Shown: positions 11,596-24,090 of the stretch, one piece after another | Layout of the letters: each line of letters opens with the position of its first letter | Position numbering within the stretch: position 1 is the stretch's first letter | NCBI GenBank assembly: GCA_949316495.1 | Contig: OX439010.1 | Span: 5,151,001-5,215,000, forward strand | Direction: 5' to 3' | Length of the DNA stretch: 64,000 nt | Source: Amphiduros pacificus | Taxonomy: Eukaryota > Annelida > Polychaeta > Phyllodocida > Hesionidae | Made by a program: the position numbers and the translations under genes | The notes under the pieces: generated by a model | Told to the model about the DNA's origin: nothing | The model's database searches: none | The model's input: the letters and a program-made list of their open reading frames with translations, nothing else

Positions 11596-11707
11596 AAATT
11601 TCAATTAAGCTTTTACTGGGCCGACAAACACAGTTGACTGCACTGTTACTTTATCACCAGTCTAGTTGAAAACCATGAACGTTAACCTGATATGGCCAAT
11701 GTTGTAG

Positions 11708-12463
11708 TGTAGGATATAGAATACACACCCAGAGACTCTTGGAAATATATAGACATTCATAAGCAATAACACACGATACTGATGGTTGATGAGTCACCAT
11801 AACCACCACTCCGTGAGATCACGTGTTAGACGGACGAGCCGAAGTTAGATACGCAGGCAGGACGAGTCCATCTGATGGTGCGTGAGGAAGCCACGTAGGC
11901 AAGCCCCCAGGGAAGACGCGGAGTGGCCCCTTAAAACAGACGCGCAACCGTGGATCCGCAGTCAGACCGCAGCTTAGAAGTAGATGCAGTAGCTGGTAGT
12001 TAGAAGTTCCCAGTTTCAGAAGAGCCCGAGGAGGAGATCAGCGACCACTTGCCACTGAAGATCCACGACTCACAGTATCGTGTCTCTATAGACTTGGGTG
12101 TCTTGCGTATAGTCAGGGTTTCATAAGTATCATGCAAAGTTGGTAATTCATATGCCTCGCTCATTGCCATGCCGGCCTAGCCAGACAAGGAGGAATCACA
12201 GCACTGAATAAAGGTAACTATTGCACTGTGTAAATCCTGTGTCTGCAGTCCTTATTTCCCATCATCCATAAGAGGGTTTAACAGGGTAGCTAGGATCCGT
12301 GCCCAAACTTACAGCCAGTGAGTTAGCGAGCTATACTGATGGTACAGTACAGTACAGTACAGTACAGTACAGTAGAGTAGGTTAGAGTATCTATCTAGGT
12401 GGTAGAGTATTGATCCCCCGTCCACGTCCCCCAACGACGGATGCTCTCCAATAGTGGGTAACA
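11708..12463. mobile_element. Solo LTR-like fossil of an LTR retrotransposon
   Basis: A 756-bp insertion absent from units B and C. It starts TGTAGG and ends TAACA, flanked by a 4-bp target duplication GTAG (11704-11707 and 12464-12467). It holds an AATAAA at 12207-12212 and a gtaca microsatellite near 12340. TG...CA ends with a 4-bp duplication fit an LTR; a Ty3/Gypsy or BEL/Pao origin cannot be settled. No internal region is present, so this is a lone terminal repeat. It entered after unit A split from B and C and lies just upstream of the P450 start. Confidence 0.65.
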
Positions 12464-12505
12464 GTAGCATTCATTCTACTAATGTATCTTTTATTTGTAT
12501 TTCAG

Positions 12506-15500
12506 ATGGAGATATTTGTTACTTTATTTGGTGCTGCTGGTGTTATAATTGCATATCTAAGATTTAACATTGACTTGACAAATATCAGGCATATATTCAT
12601 TAATTATTCTTCACATTACAAATTTTCAAACAAAATTTGTAATTCAATGTCAAGATTGACAATATTAATGCTATTCCATAGGAAGTATTTTTCAGCAAAA
12701 CATACAAATGTAAGTTTATGTTGTGCAGTCATCATGGAAAATATTCCATCTTCATTCTGAAGATGTAAAAACGAATGGCCTTCAACAGAGATAAAAGTAT
12801 AATTTCTAAAAATATTTTCCAGTACATATCGTTTACTGTTATCAATTCAATACTAATTAGTTCAACGCAGGCATTATGAATATCATAACAACATTTTAGA
12901 ATTGTCTTTCTTGTAAATGTAATATGTTTGCAGTTGAAATGGAAATATATTGGCTTTAAGATATAATTTCTTTTAAAGTTTAATCCCAATTGTTGACAGC
13001 TATTGTAAAAGTGCATTACCATTAAGTTAAATTCACATAAATATGCCCAGTATCTTTAGTTTTTCAGAAGACATATTTTGCAATCTTAGGAGGTAAGAAC
13101 GTATATTGTCAACTTCAAAAGTTCTTTCCTTTACATGTCTTACATATCTTAGTAATTTTCAAGCCTGGGACTTAAGTTTAATCTGTAATTACTGTCTGAA
13201 GTGAAATGTAACTGTTCAAAAAGAGTAGGAAATTGAGTCCCTATGACAGGCTTCATTCTGAACTGATGCAGCCAAACAGTGCTGAAAAGGTAATTATTAT
13301 CAATAGATCATTACTAGTCTTGTGGAAATATTCAACCCATATCTATCTAATTCTATATTTATCTAAATCTATATCTGTATAATCCTATATCTATCTGATT
13401 CTATAAGTCTAATTCTATATCTTTCTGATTCTATATCTATCTGATTCTATATCTATCTGATTCTATATCTATCTGATTCTATATCTATCTGATTCTATAT
13501 CTATCTGATTCTATATCTATCTGATTCTATATCTATCTGATTCTATATCTATCTGATTCTATATCTATCTGATTCTATATCTATCTGATTCCATATCTTA
13601 GAAGCACCAATTATGCAAATCAAAGACTTCACAAAGGCAATTGATATTAAACATCCAGGTATTGTTTTCTGATCCTATGGATTTCATGATGTGGTAATTC
13701 TAATATTTGTCCAATGCAGCATTCTTTATGTTTGCCATTATGTTATTATTCAAGGCAGAATCTTTTGAAGCCTGAAAGCAAAATGTTTGACAAAAGTCTT
13801 AAAGTCAACATTCAGTGGGGCTAATTGAGTATCAATTGGTAAGAAAATAAATCCAATTTTGTAACAGCTTTAAGGCAGAGACATCAAGTTAACATATCAT
13901 GTTTGATGATTTGGGCACATGCAGTTTCAATGGGTGTATTGATATCATATAAATAAGTTAACATATCACATTTCTCTCTAATAACTCTCAGGACAACAAT
14001 GGATGATAGTTTGTACATAGTTTTATTGGTGACCTCAAAGACTGGAATACACGTTTTATACTGTGAACTTGTGAAAGTGGCTGTACAAACAATTACAGGA
14101 AACATTTTGCATTTATTGCAAATATCAATTTCAATGTCCTGATGTGCATTTATTTTGCAGACATATGGATACAGACTTTCAGATGAGGAATTAGACGAAC
14201 TGGTTGTTATTGATCAAACATTCAGTGAATATTTCAGTCCAAACACATTAGAGCAATTTCTCCTCAATAAATTTCCATTTCTCTATAACTTGCCTACGAG
14301 ATTCAACAAAGAACTGCATCATGCAAAACAACGCTTTGATAAATGGTATGATACACAGCTGGAACGAAAATTAAAGCATTATCACAAGGGGGAGAATATT
14401 TCTGCAATGGATGACATAATAAACGAAGAGATAAACCCCACATCCTGTAAGAAAATGACCAGAGGAAATGTGAATGCAGTCAGCAGGGACCTTATAGCAG
14501 CTGGTATGAGGACACATTCTTTATCAAATGATCAAAACACTGCATTTATACATGACAAATGCCTGAAACATGAATTTTATTTCCTATTAATAACTTTTTC
14601 AGGCACTCTTACCACCTCGACAGCTCTTTATTCAATCCTTGCCCAGTTGACAAAACACCAGGACATACAGACCAAAGCCCAGATTGCAATATACAATGCA
14701 ATAGGTGACAGGCAAGTCAAAATAAGGGACAGACAGTCCATGCCTTACATTGAGTCTATGATAATGGAAGTTCTTAGACTGGTCTCAATAGCTCCTCTTA
14801 CAGTACAACATGTTGCTGTGAGGGACACAACTCTTCTTGGTCACAAAATACCAAAGGACACCATTGTGAGTGTAGCAGTATAACCCAAAATATATCACAC
14901 AACATAGAGTAAGGCACTTCCCATCGATATATTAAATAATATTGATTGATAATTGATTGATAAATTATATTTTAATGATCTGACAGTATTATATATATAT
15001 GTCTCATTCACTGAAAATAGAAAACAATTTTAAAATTTATAAATATCCGTATCATTCATATGAATAAAACCACTTATATCTGCAGCTATGGGGAAATCTT
15101 TGGAATCTTCATCATGATGATAAACTGTGGGATGATCCTTGGAGCTTCAAACCTGAGCGATTCCTTGATAGCGATGGCAATGTGGTCCCTACTGATCATC
15201 CATTGAGAAAACGGTTTGTCTTGCATTCCTTTTACAAAGTAGACTTCATATTAATGGAAAGTTGAAGGAAGAGCTTTGGTGATTAATGAAAAGTGTTTCC
15301 AATAATCATTTCTATAATCATTGATGATCATTTGTGGCCCAATCCTTGCAATTATGTATAATATGATTACTTTTAGCTGGATGTGGATTTTCACAGGAAC
15401 AGGAAATGTGGTACCAAGCTTTACTAGGCATCAGCTTGAAATATTGGAAATTAACTAAAAAAATGCAAAACACTTTATTTGAAGTTAACTAAAAATAAAA

Positions 15501-16233
15501 GATTAATAAATCACGAGGAAAGAGATAATTCTTAATGTTATGTCAGCAAACCTATTCCAGCACACATTGTACATGACATAAGAGACATCTGGTGGATGAC
15601 AAACGTAGAAACTCAAAAAGTGCAAGAGCTTGGATGAATTGATCGGATTTAACAAAAAACAAATCAAAATTAAAATAGATAAATGAAAATTAGTCTAAGA
15701 ATAAAAGATATATTTTATGTTAATCTTATATTAAACGAAAAAATGAATGTGAATACAGCATTTGAGACGTATGACCTAAATGTTTGATACCCTTCAAGAG
15801 TGAAGCAAGAAATGTGTGTTAATCATGTCAATCGTATCATATCTACCATTTGAAGTATCTTGAGTTTTTTTTGGCACAATCTCTAAAACATGAGGACATT
15901 GCTTCATGTTAAGACTGTTTTTTGAGTTAGGTCGGTTTTGTGGGAATGTTGTTAATGATGTGGGTCTTATACTGAAAACTACATTTTTGAATAGGGTTAA
16001 CTCAGCTATATTTTGACAGGCTGTTACCATTCGGTGCTGGACGGAGGGTGTGCAATGGGGAGGTCATGGCGAGGAACAGACTCTTCTTATTCATTGTCAC
16101 TTTGCTACAAAGATTCACATTCCATCCAGAGGATAATTGTACCAATGTGGCGTGCGACCCACGCCAGTTCGAGGTGGGCATGATCATAAGACCAACCGAT
16201 TACAAAGTCAGAGCTGTGGCCAGGAAAGTGTGA
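12506..16233 (+). pseudogene. Cytochrome P450 (CYP2 clan), unit A copy, exon 1 mostly deleted
   Basis: Heme monooxygenase gene copy of the ER membrane type. Exon 1 starts at 12506 but keeps only about 17 codons (through IIAY, ~12556). It then jumps into intron 1, with loss of ~502 bp relative to unit B (27325-27826), including the splice donor. Exons 2-5 remain open with good splice sites: 14161-14503, 14603-14865, 15086-15213 and 16020-16233. Exon junctions rebuild the I-helix AAGTLTT, the ExxR helix (EVLR), PERF, and the heme loop [10 protein letters not shown]. In the strand before the heme loop it has VQH where B has VPH. Intron 4 is shorter than in B and C. Without most of exon 1 it lacks the substrate-recognition and C-helix regions and cannot make a normal enzyme. 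Confidence 0.88.
13330..13605. repeat. 16-bp microsatellite-like array in P450 intron 1, unit A
   Basis: Repeats of ctatatctatctgatt with early degenerate units. Equivalent arrays lie at 28605 and 52634 in the same intron. The array length differs among units (longest in A). Confidence 0.9.
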
Positions 16234-16994
16234 TGATATGAGTCTACCTATATCAGCACAGAATAGTAATCTATAAAAAGATTAATACATTGTCAAACTA
16301 ATAGCCAATCTTACAACTATTTTATTCAGCTCTGATCATAATTCTTACATTACATTAATTTTTTTTGGAAATTTGTGAACAAATGTGAACTGGACAATTT
16401 TTCCTTTCAGTTATACAGTCAAAGGTTTGAAATTATGTTCTTTTTTATTTTTTTTTATTTACATACAGAGGAAGATTCTAATCTCATCACAACCAACTAT
16501 AAATTATCATTTAAAACCAAATTATTATACACAAACATGTGGTGTAGGGGCAAGTATTATAGACTACATTTTCATGTCAAAATGCTGAATGAATATCACG
16601 TGAAATGGCACTTCTCAGCTCCTAAAACAAAACAGGTCATGAACTTGCAAGTGAAGTGTGTTAATCAGTCTACTTAGATACAAAGTTTTTTAATATCTCA
16701 TTTAACCAGTGTCACAAATCAGGCTATAAAAATGCATGGCTTCTGAAGTCATGTCTAGGGGATAATACAAAACAAATTTACTATAAGACAAGATGGAAAT
16801 CTGCATGGATATTGTTATAGAGTTTTCTGAAAATTTTTATGAAGCATGGCTTCTGAATTAAGTCTATTTGCTCCATCACTGGTAAGTAAGTATCCAGAAA
16901 TGGAAAGATAGGGCATCGAATACCGGTGACAGACTTTCTGACGATTGCCAGTTTTGATCTTTAAAGATTTTTGAATTCAATCTTTGCCTTTTTG
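16234..16994. other. P450 3' flank, unit A
   Basis: Shared with B (31948-32735) and C (61456-62101). It holds a frame of ~75 codons (TEEDSNLITTNYK..., ending 16677) that is nearly unchanged among the three units. The flanks are equally conserved, so this is no evidence for coding. The probable 3' UTR and polyadenylation region of the P450 should lie here. Confidence 0.45.
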
Positions 16995-17575
16995 TTCCAG
17001 CTGGAGGGGTAGTACATGAATATAGTAGTGTATGTTATAGAAGTTCCTGGTCGTTTATGTTGTATATATAATGTCATAGAAATACCTGAATGTACATGTA
17101 GTAGAACATGTCATAGAAGTACCTGTTCATATATGTAGTATTAAATATCAGGTACCCGGTCATTTATGTTCTATATATTAGGTACATGTCAAAGAAGTAC
17201 CTGATTATAAATGTAGTAGAACATGTTCTTTACTTACCAGGTCATATATGTGGTAGTAAATATTAGGTACATGTCATATATGCAATATATATCATGGACA
17301 TGTTATAGAAGTACCTGGTCAGATATATTGTAGTAAATATTAGGTACATGATATATATGTAATATATATCATGTACATGTCATAGACATGTACCTGGTCA
17401 AATATATTGTATATCTTATATATAGGTCAAATATGTAGCTGAATATACATGTAGTAGAACATGTCATAGAAATAAGTCGCTACACATGTAGTAGTGCATG
17501 TCATAGAAGGACATAGTCAAATGTGTAGTTATGCATGTCATAGCAGATATATTTAATAGTACGTAGTCATTCTAT
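16995..17575. repeat. Degenerate ~30-bp tandem repeat, unit A
   Basis: Imperfect repeats built from atgtcatagaagtacctggt and catatatgtagta. The equivalent in B is 32735-33350; C lacks it because the array breaks at 62101. Confidence 0.8.
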
Positions 17576-17814
17576 TTTCTACAAAACTAGTAAGTTGAGA
17601 CAATTTTGACAAATACTATTCTTACTGTGAACAATTAACGCCTTTAGATTAGTAATATTTATTGAGGCTTTGTGGTTTTTGGAAAACGTCTTTTTATATA
17701 TCAATTGTAAAAGCTTGACAATGTATGAAATGACCTTTTTTTATTAAAAATGTCTCCAAAACATATCCGTTATGAAAGGATAAATCTATTCGAATGGTAT
17801 TCGCAAAAAAATAA

Positions 17815-18240
17815 ATCACATATCTACCATAATATTAATAATATGATATCTACCATAACATCAATCATATCATATTTACCATAACATCAAGCATACTGTA
17901 TCTACCAAAACATCAATCATATCATATCTACCATAACATCAATCATAGTGTATCTACCATGACATCAATCATATCATATCTACCATAACATCAATCATAG
18001 TGTATCTACCATGACACCAATCATATCATATCTACCATAACATCAATCATATCATATTTACCATAACATCAATCATATCATATTTACCATAACATCAAGC
18101 ATACTGTATCTAACATAACATCAATTTATCATACCTACCATAACATCAATCGTATCATATTTACCATAACATCAATTGTATCATATCTACCATGACATCA
18201 AGCATAGTGTATCTACCATAACATCAATCATATCATATCT
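17815..18240. repeat. 26-bp minisatellite closing unit A
   Basis: Units of ccataacatcaatcatatca plus tatcta, with gtgtatctacc and tactgtatctaac variants. It runs straight into the 27-bp array of unit B, so the unit junction is minisatellite against minisatellite. Confidence 0.92.
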
Positions 18241-18243
18241 ACA

Positions 18244-18552
18244 ATGACGAAATCACCAGCAACCCCACCGAAGCCAACATCACCAGCAACCCCACTGAAG
18301 CGAACATCACCAGCAACCCCACTGAAGCCAACATCACCAGCAACCCCACCTCAGTCGACATCACCAGCAACCCCACCTCAGCCGACATCACCAGCAACCC
18401 CACCTCAGCCGACATCACCAGCAACCCCACCTCAGCCGACAACACCAGCAACCCTACCTCAGCCGACATCACCAGCAACCCCACCTCAGCCGACATCACC
18501 AGCAACCCCACATCAGCCAACATCACCAGCAACCCCACCTCAGCCACATGGA
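18244..18552. repeat. 27-bp minisatellite, unit B (about 11 copies)
   Basis: The same repeat as at 1-622. With an ATG at 18244 it reads as a 105-residue SPATPPQPT repeat; the unit C array gives a frame of the same length. Other frames are open too, so this is not taken as a gene. Confidence 0.95.
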
Positions 18553-18632
18553 TATCATTAGGTCAATCTGTGAATGGGTGGGTCTTCATGGCAAGGAGAC
18601 CTGACAATTCTGTGTTTAAATATTACTTAATT

Positions 18633-19030
18633 CTCCCTATCTGCTCTCCTGTATCCGCTGCATTTTCAGAGCGCTACGATCGAATTTCACCTCGATTGTT
18701 GCACTGGGTACTTCCGGTCCAATTATACACCAGTCAAAACAAACGCACGTTATTCCTCCGTCATTTCAATCTGCTAGATAAGTGTGTACAGGTCTTCAAC
18801 GGTCATCTTATGTTCACTAATTGATTAATCATGTTCCAATTTAAATAAACTGAACTGCAATTTCAAAAATATGTGCTGCATGTGTCCCGAGTGCAGACAT
18901 TCACTACGTGAGGTCCGTGGGCCAAACATGTGCCCCGGAAGTATAGCGTGCAACAAATCGGCCCACAATGCATTGCGAATCAACCGAGCTGACATCTGGT
19001 GTTCAATAAACCGGGAGAGCAGATAGCGAG
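18633..19030. mobile_element. 398-bp MITE with ~17-bp inverted ends
   Basis: The ends are ctccctatctgctctcc and, inverted, ctcgctatctgctctcc. It is flanked by AATT on both sides (18629-18632 and 19031-19034). Units A and C have the empty site (ttacttaattggct in C). It is far richer in GC than its surroundings and has no coding capacity. The superfamily is not assigned; a 4-bp duplication is shared by several cut-and-paste groups. Confidence 0.85.
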
Positions 19031-19162
19031 AATTGGCTAGATTTTAGTTCATATCTCATATCTTTTACATGTTATCTATGTTTATACTGATTTACAATCT
19101 GGCCCAGATTTACAATTTGGCCCATTTTATGACTTAGGCACTGAAATCTGAGCTGCTGTTTG

Positions 19163-19330
19163 TTTGCATCTCGTGGTTTACTCCCGCTGGTTTGCTCCCG
19201 CTGGTTTGCTCCCGCTGGTTGGCTCCCGCTGGTTGGCTCCCGCTGGTTTACTCCCACTGGTTGGCTCCTGCTGGTTTGCTCCCGCTGGTTTACTCCCGCT
19301 GGTTTGCTCCCGCTGGTTTGTTCCCGCTGG
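19163..19330. repeat. 14-bp minisatellite, unit B (about 12 copies)
   Basis: tttgctcccgctgg units, the same family as 875-1364 but about a third as long. Confidence 0.93.
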
Positions 19331-19554
19331 TTTTGTTATGTCCGTTTCAAAGTTACTTGAATATGCAGCTGCTGTTTTTTCTAGTTTCCATGCACGAGGC
19401 ATTTCCTGTTTGTAGCCAGCATCACTTAATTTTTAATTAAAGTAACAATTACATTAACATTTTTATATAAAGGGAAACAAATTGAATAGTAACCTATATT
19501 ACAGACAATGACATAACTTGAACATGTGTTAATATCTATATACATTAGGACTCA

Positions 19555-19632
19555 AAAAAGAGGCTACAATACATACCAAGGAGTAAAAAACAAACATCCA
19601 TAGCAGTAATACATAATCAACCCAGATATTAA
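19555..19632 (+). pseudogene. Last ~78 bases of the GPCR gene, unit B
   Basis: Codes the receptor's final residues (RLQYIP...QTSIAVIHNQPRY-stop), with stop at 19630-19632. It is fused upstream to sequence matching 1590-1601 in unit A. The break joins at a short aaaaag microhomology and removes ~1.47 kb of receptor gene. Unit C has the same junction, so the deletion happened once in the B/C ancestor. Confidence 0.85.
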
Positions 19633-19689
19633 GAGGTAGAATCTGTGGGACAAGTCTAAAGAAGAACTACTGTACCACCAGGATCGGAT

Positions 19690-19990
19690 TGGTATGTTAT
19701 GTTTTATCTGTCGTATCAAGATGTGGGACAGGCCTAAGGAATAACTCTGGTACTATCCCATGCCTTATCTGTTATATCATGATGTGGGACACCTCTAAGA
19801 ATGCCTTATCTGTTATATCACGATGTGGGACACGTCTGAGAAATAACTCTTATACTATGCTATTCTTTATCTGTTATATCAAGATGTGGGACACGTCTAA
19901 GGATGCCTTATCTGTTATATCACGATGTGGCACACGTCTAAGGATGCCTTATCTGTTATATCACGATGTGGGACACGTCTAAGGATGCTG
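19690..19990. repeat. 41-bp tandem array, unit B
   Basis: The same 41-bp family as 6330-6960, with longer units that include agaaataactcttatactat. Fewer copies than in A, and no inverted terminal monomer. Confidence 0.9.
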
Positions 19991-20329
19991 TCTCACTCAA
20001 CGAAAATGTTTGTCAAATCCTCCAGTTTGGAATGAAAATCTTTTTGATTTATTGTCGTTTCCCTTCCTTGTTTACTACATTCTGATTTGTTGATGTATAT
20101 AGTAATATTATACTCTGAAACTCAGTTTGGGTAGTTGGTGTTCTCGATATATTAGGACATTAATTTGGAGAAAGAAGGGAAACCAACGATACATTTAAAA
20201 TGTATTTTCGTTGACCTCCTGTCCCCGATAATGACAAACAATGGTGTTGCTCTGTTCTTAGCCCTTCAGTTCAATATGGATTGACTCTCCCATGTAACTT
20301 TAATTTGGATATGAATGGATGAAATGCAC

Positions 20330-20480
20330 AATAGGGAGTGTCCTGCATTTCTCATTTTGAGAGGCATGTATAATGCTAACTTTGGAGATGATTTTAAAGA
20401 AGTGTTATTGGATAGGATGCTATCCTACAAACTACATAGTAATAAACTAACATCCACAGTGGTAAAACATAATCAACCCA
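20330..20480 (+). pseudogene. GPCR C-terminal fragment (second receptor copy), unit B
   Basis: Reads CPAFLILRGMY...NFGDDFKEVLLDRMLSYK...TSTVVKHNQPKQ. It aligns with the intact receptor's TM7 end, helix 8 and last residues. It continues directly into the QPKQY array. After the array comes aatctgtgggacacgttgg, the same 3' sequence that follows the first receptor tail. Each unit thus carries two receptor 3' ends in tandem. Confidence 0.68.
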
Positions 20481-20665
20481 AACAAAATCAACCCAAACAA
20501 TATCAACCCAAACAATATCAACCTAAACAAAATCAACCCAAACAATATCAACCCAAACAATATCAACCTAAACAATATCAACCCAAACAATATCAACCCA
20601 AACAGTATCAACCCAAACAATATCAACCCAAACAATATCAACCCAAACAATATCAACCCAAACAA
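20471..20665. repeat. 15-bp QPKQY array, unit B (about 13 copies)
   Basis: caacccaaacaatat units with caacctaaac variants, following the receptor tail in frame. Confidence 0.92.
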
Positions 20666-21888
20666 AACAAAGAATCTGTGGGACACGTTGGAAGAAGAAT
20701 TCTTTATTTGTTATATCACGTTGTAGGACATTTTTCTTTTTGATCTAATTGGTCACCATTATGGGGCTGCTTATTAGGACTGTTGTCCCGTCGGCCTTAT
20801 TATTAAGATGCCGTTTTTATGTCAAAAATGGTTATTGGTATAGTTTTCAATATAATAATTACCTAGGAGTCTGCTTGAAATCAAGGTGTTTGATTCATCG
20901 TTTATATGTTTTTATGTACTCATTGTATAGTAGGATAATAATTAGTTCATATCATAAGGACCATATGTTCTGATGTGTGAAGTATAGACCGATGGTGACC
21001 CTGTGTTGCAGGTCATTTATTCATTCCTGGTCCGGTGAAGTGGCGACCTCTGGCGTGGACACATTTTATTTTCATTTTTCACACCCTATGATATGTAAGT
21101 CTCATATTGTTTCCCTCATCTCTGTACGTAATTAAATGCATAAGATTTCTTGAATTTACATATTCTTCTTTTAGACCCGTTTGGTAGCTATTTGTCATCT
21201 CCATGGTCTCCTGCATCCAATGAGGTCTTTTTTGTTTCATTTGCTGGGTAGTAGGCTCCTATAGACATTTTGTCAAATATGTTTTTTGGTCTATATATTA
21301 CGGAGGGTGTAATTGTGGATAGGTTAAGTGATGGGCAATATGTCGTTGGTGTTTTCCTTAGCTTGGAGTTGTGGCTTCATTACTGAGGAAGACCAGTTAC
21401 AGACTGATCTGTTCTTGAGTTTGACGTTAACTTTATGGTAAGTCATCCCAAACAGGAATTTGGAAATGATATCTTGTAGAAATTTAAAATAGGATTTTGT
21501 TCCTATTCTTATCACATTTGGAATAAACAATACGATCTCCTATATCTAATAGAAATCGATTTAAATATTTATCCATCTTATATTACAATACCTCCATTAA
21601 TATCTGATATACACGCACATATTTCATTGTCTTTACTTGGCAATGTAATATTTCTTTTACTTTGGTTGTAAGAGAAAAAACGTTTGAAAATTGCAGATTA
21701 AATTTAAATATTTTCATTTATTACTTAAGATAGGTTGATAAGACAACACACTTAGATATAATAAATGTTTTTGAAAAATATATTGAATTGTTCTTTTCCC
21801 CGCAAATAAGCTCTAATCATTATCGCGATGCTCAGAAATCAGTTGAAAAGCATTTGTAATAATGGTGCCTTCGGCTGGGAAAGGATGC
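20666..21888. other. Unit B spacer, no gene recognised
   Basis: About 1.2 kb shared with unit C (35997-37205) and missing from unit A. A 74-codon frame at 20749-20973 is the same length in C, but flanking sequence is equally conserved and no domain is seen. Confidence 0.5.
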
Positions 21889-22670
21889 TGTCTCTCCCTT
21901 GTACAGCTGTCTCTCACTGTTGTAGCTATCTCTCACGTATGCAGCTGCCTCTCCCTTGTACAGCTATCCCTCACTGTTATAACTGTCTCACAATGGTGTA
22001 GCTATCTCTCACTTGTGTAGCTGTTTCTCCCTTCTGCAGCTATCTCTCACTTATGCAGCTGTCTCTCACTGTTGTAGCTATCTCTCACTTATGTAGCTGT
22101 TTCTCCCTTCTGTAGCTATCTCTCACTTATGCAGCTGTCTCTCACTGTTGTAACTGTCTCTCACCTGTGCAGCTGTCTCACACGTATTACTGTCTGTAAC
22201 TATCTCTCATTTGTACAGCTATATCTCACTGCTGTAACTATCTCTCACCTGTTATCTCTCACTGATGCAGACTTCTATCTGTCATTGTTGTAACTGTCTT
22301 ACTGTAACTATCTCTCACCTATGCAGTGGTCTCTCACTTGTGCCGTTATCTCTCACTTATGCAGCTGTCTCTCATTTGTGGAGCTATCTGTCACTGTTGT
22401 AACTGTTTCTCACTTGTGCAGCTGTCATACACTCATTACTGTCTCTGTAATTATCTCTAACCTATGCAGCTGTCTCTTACATGTGCAGCTGTCTCTCACA
22501 TGTGCAGTTGTCTCTCATATTATAACTATCCCTCACTGATGCAGCTATTTATCTCTCATTGTTGTAATTGTCACATACTGTTTGTAACTATCTCTCACCT
22601 GTGCAGCTGTCTCACCTATGTATGTCTCTCACTGGGGTAGCTATCTCTCACTGCTGTAACTATCTCTTAT
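21889..22670. repeat. ~20-bp degenerate minisatellite, unit B
   Basis: Alternating gcagctgtctctcacttgt and gtagctatctctcactt motifs, about 35-40 imperfect units. Unit C has the same at 37206-37945 and unit A only a remnant near 8890-9010. Confidence 0.88.
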
Positions 22671-24090
22671 TTAAAATTTCGAATTTTGTTTGTGAAGGCC
22701 CTTTTGTGCAAAACCTTGTGGGACCTCCACTGGCTCAATAATTATGTCAATAATAAGGTCAAATTGTCGAAGGTTGAAAACAAAGCACTAATACAGAAAT
22801 GTAGGCATCATTTGGGTAATATTTCATATCTAACATACTTCTGACGAAAAATAAGTAAAAACTACTCTATTTCTAATGTACATATTGTGCAAAACATCAC
22901 ACAAACTTGCAAAATAAAACTGAAGTGGAGACTGGTCCAGTGGTGAATATTGTTGCAGTCACCCTTCTCGTCACCCTTCCTCTCTGATCATGTTCATGCT
23001 TGTTTATATAGAATGTGATTACGCCAATTGCATTATCCAAATGGAAACAGTATTTCTTCCTTTTAATGCGGTAGACCTTAACAATAAAGTGAAGTGTAGT
23101 GTTATTATGTGTATGCTGTTTAGATATCACTCCCAAGTCTTAATCAAAATAATGTTATACATTCTTTTCATGTTTGCATTATTTTCACATCTTTAATAAG
23201 TTTTAAAAAAAACATCAAATACACCATGTAAACATAGGCCAGTGGCCTTAGAGCTGTGCCGATCATTACCTTTTTAAATTTATGTGAATATTTTCCGAAG
23301 ATGCTTGTAAAGTGTTTCATGGATGATCTTTATAAACTTTTTTATTGTCCTTCTGCACTACAATCTTTTAAAATCAACAAACGGTCACAATAGGCTTGAT
23401 ATCAATTTTTTGTTTGCGTAAAACATGTGCATGCATCTCATTTTTTACATAGATTTCAACTTACTTTTCATTGACGACTATTTGATCACCAAATACGTGA
23501 TAATACTTTTGGCGAAAGTTTTAAATTTAGGTATATTAGTTTATGGAAGAAAACACGTCATGGTGGTTGATTTTATGATGACAGATGTATCAGTAAACAA
23601 GTTCAACTGAAGTATGTCCAGCTGACGGTGAAGTGGGACGATTTGACACAAGCTAAGAACACATACTATACATATAAAATTCTGCCTTGAATTTCAGAAT
23701 CGTCATCGTTATACTTTCATCAACTGTAAGTATTTAGATATTCATAAATAAGTGGAACTTACATGGTTTGCTTATACAGATCAGTGTACATTCCATGAAG
23801 GTTTTCAGGTATCATAATGTTACTTGAATCAGAATAGCAAATACAATATATTTTTGTGGACAAGATTGCTTTCTTCACACAGCAGTCATGTTCCAATCTA
23901 TCAATACAATCGCAGGACAATTTAAAAAGTCATTGTTATTATTTCAGGTTTCTTGATAACTCCATGAAAAAGTTTTAGAAATCTCTCATTTAAATTCCTC
24001 CTGTGATCTGAGGCGTATAGCTGACAGGTTACACAGCCACCTAGCATCACATTGTGACCACTCGGCTGGAAACATTGGTCCAACAATCAC
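22671..24090. other. Unit B spacer, no gene recognised
   Basis: Shared with A (from ~9020) and C (from ~37946), about 95% or more alike by eye. No RNA gene, domain or transposon end is recognised. Confidence 0.45.

Noticed and set aside
11500-11600. Stand-alone tRNA gene suggested by ggttcgaaccc
   Set aside because: The cloverleaf is incomplete and a SINE body and (caaa)n tail follow, so it is the head of a SINE.
12732-13022. 96-codon minus-strand frame in P450 intron 1, present in all three units
   Set aside because: It lies in an intron, is low-complexity Ile/Lys/Tyr-rich, and is conserved only as much as the intron.
13884-14105. 73-codon minus-strand frame before P450 exon 2, present in all three units
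   Set aside because: Same reason; it overlaps the branch-point and acceptor region of intron 1.
14504-14602. Reading the P450 straight through between DLIAAG and the following Thr-rich stretch
   Set aside because: The ~99-bp insert has a GTATGA donor and a tttttcag acceptor. Removing it restores the conserved I-helix, so it is an intron that happens to lack stops.
16375-16677. 75-100-codon frame after each P450 (also 32164-32391 and 61672-61899), preceded by an acceptor-like catacag
   Set aside because: It is preserved among units, but so is all flanking sequence at the same level. No domain is present and the P450 already has a proper stop.
18244-18561. 105-residue SPATPPQPT repeat protein (also at 34079-34396)
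   Set aside because: The equal length in B and C is tempting. The minus strand is equally open, the frame is only the 27-bp minisatellite, and no splice or promoter context supports it.
20749-20973. 74-codon frame shared by B and C
   Set aside because: No recognisable domain, and conservation matches neighbouring spacer.
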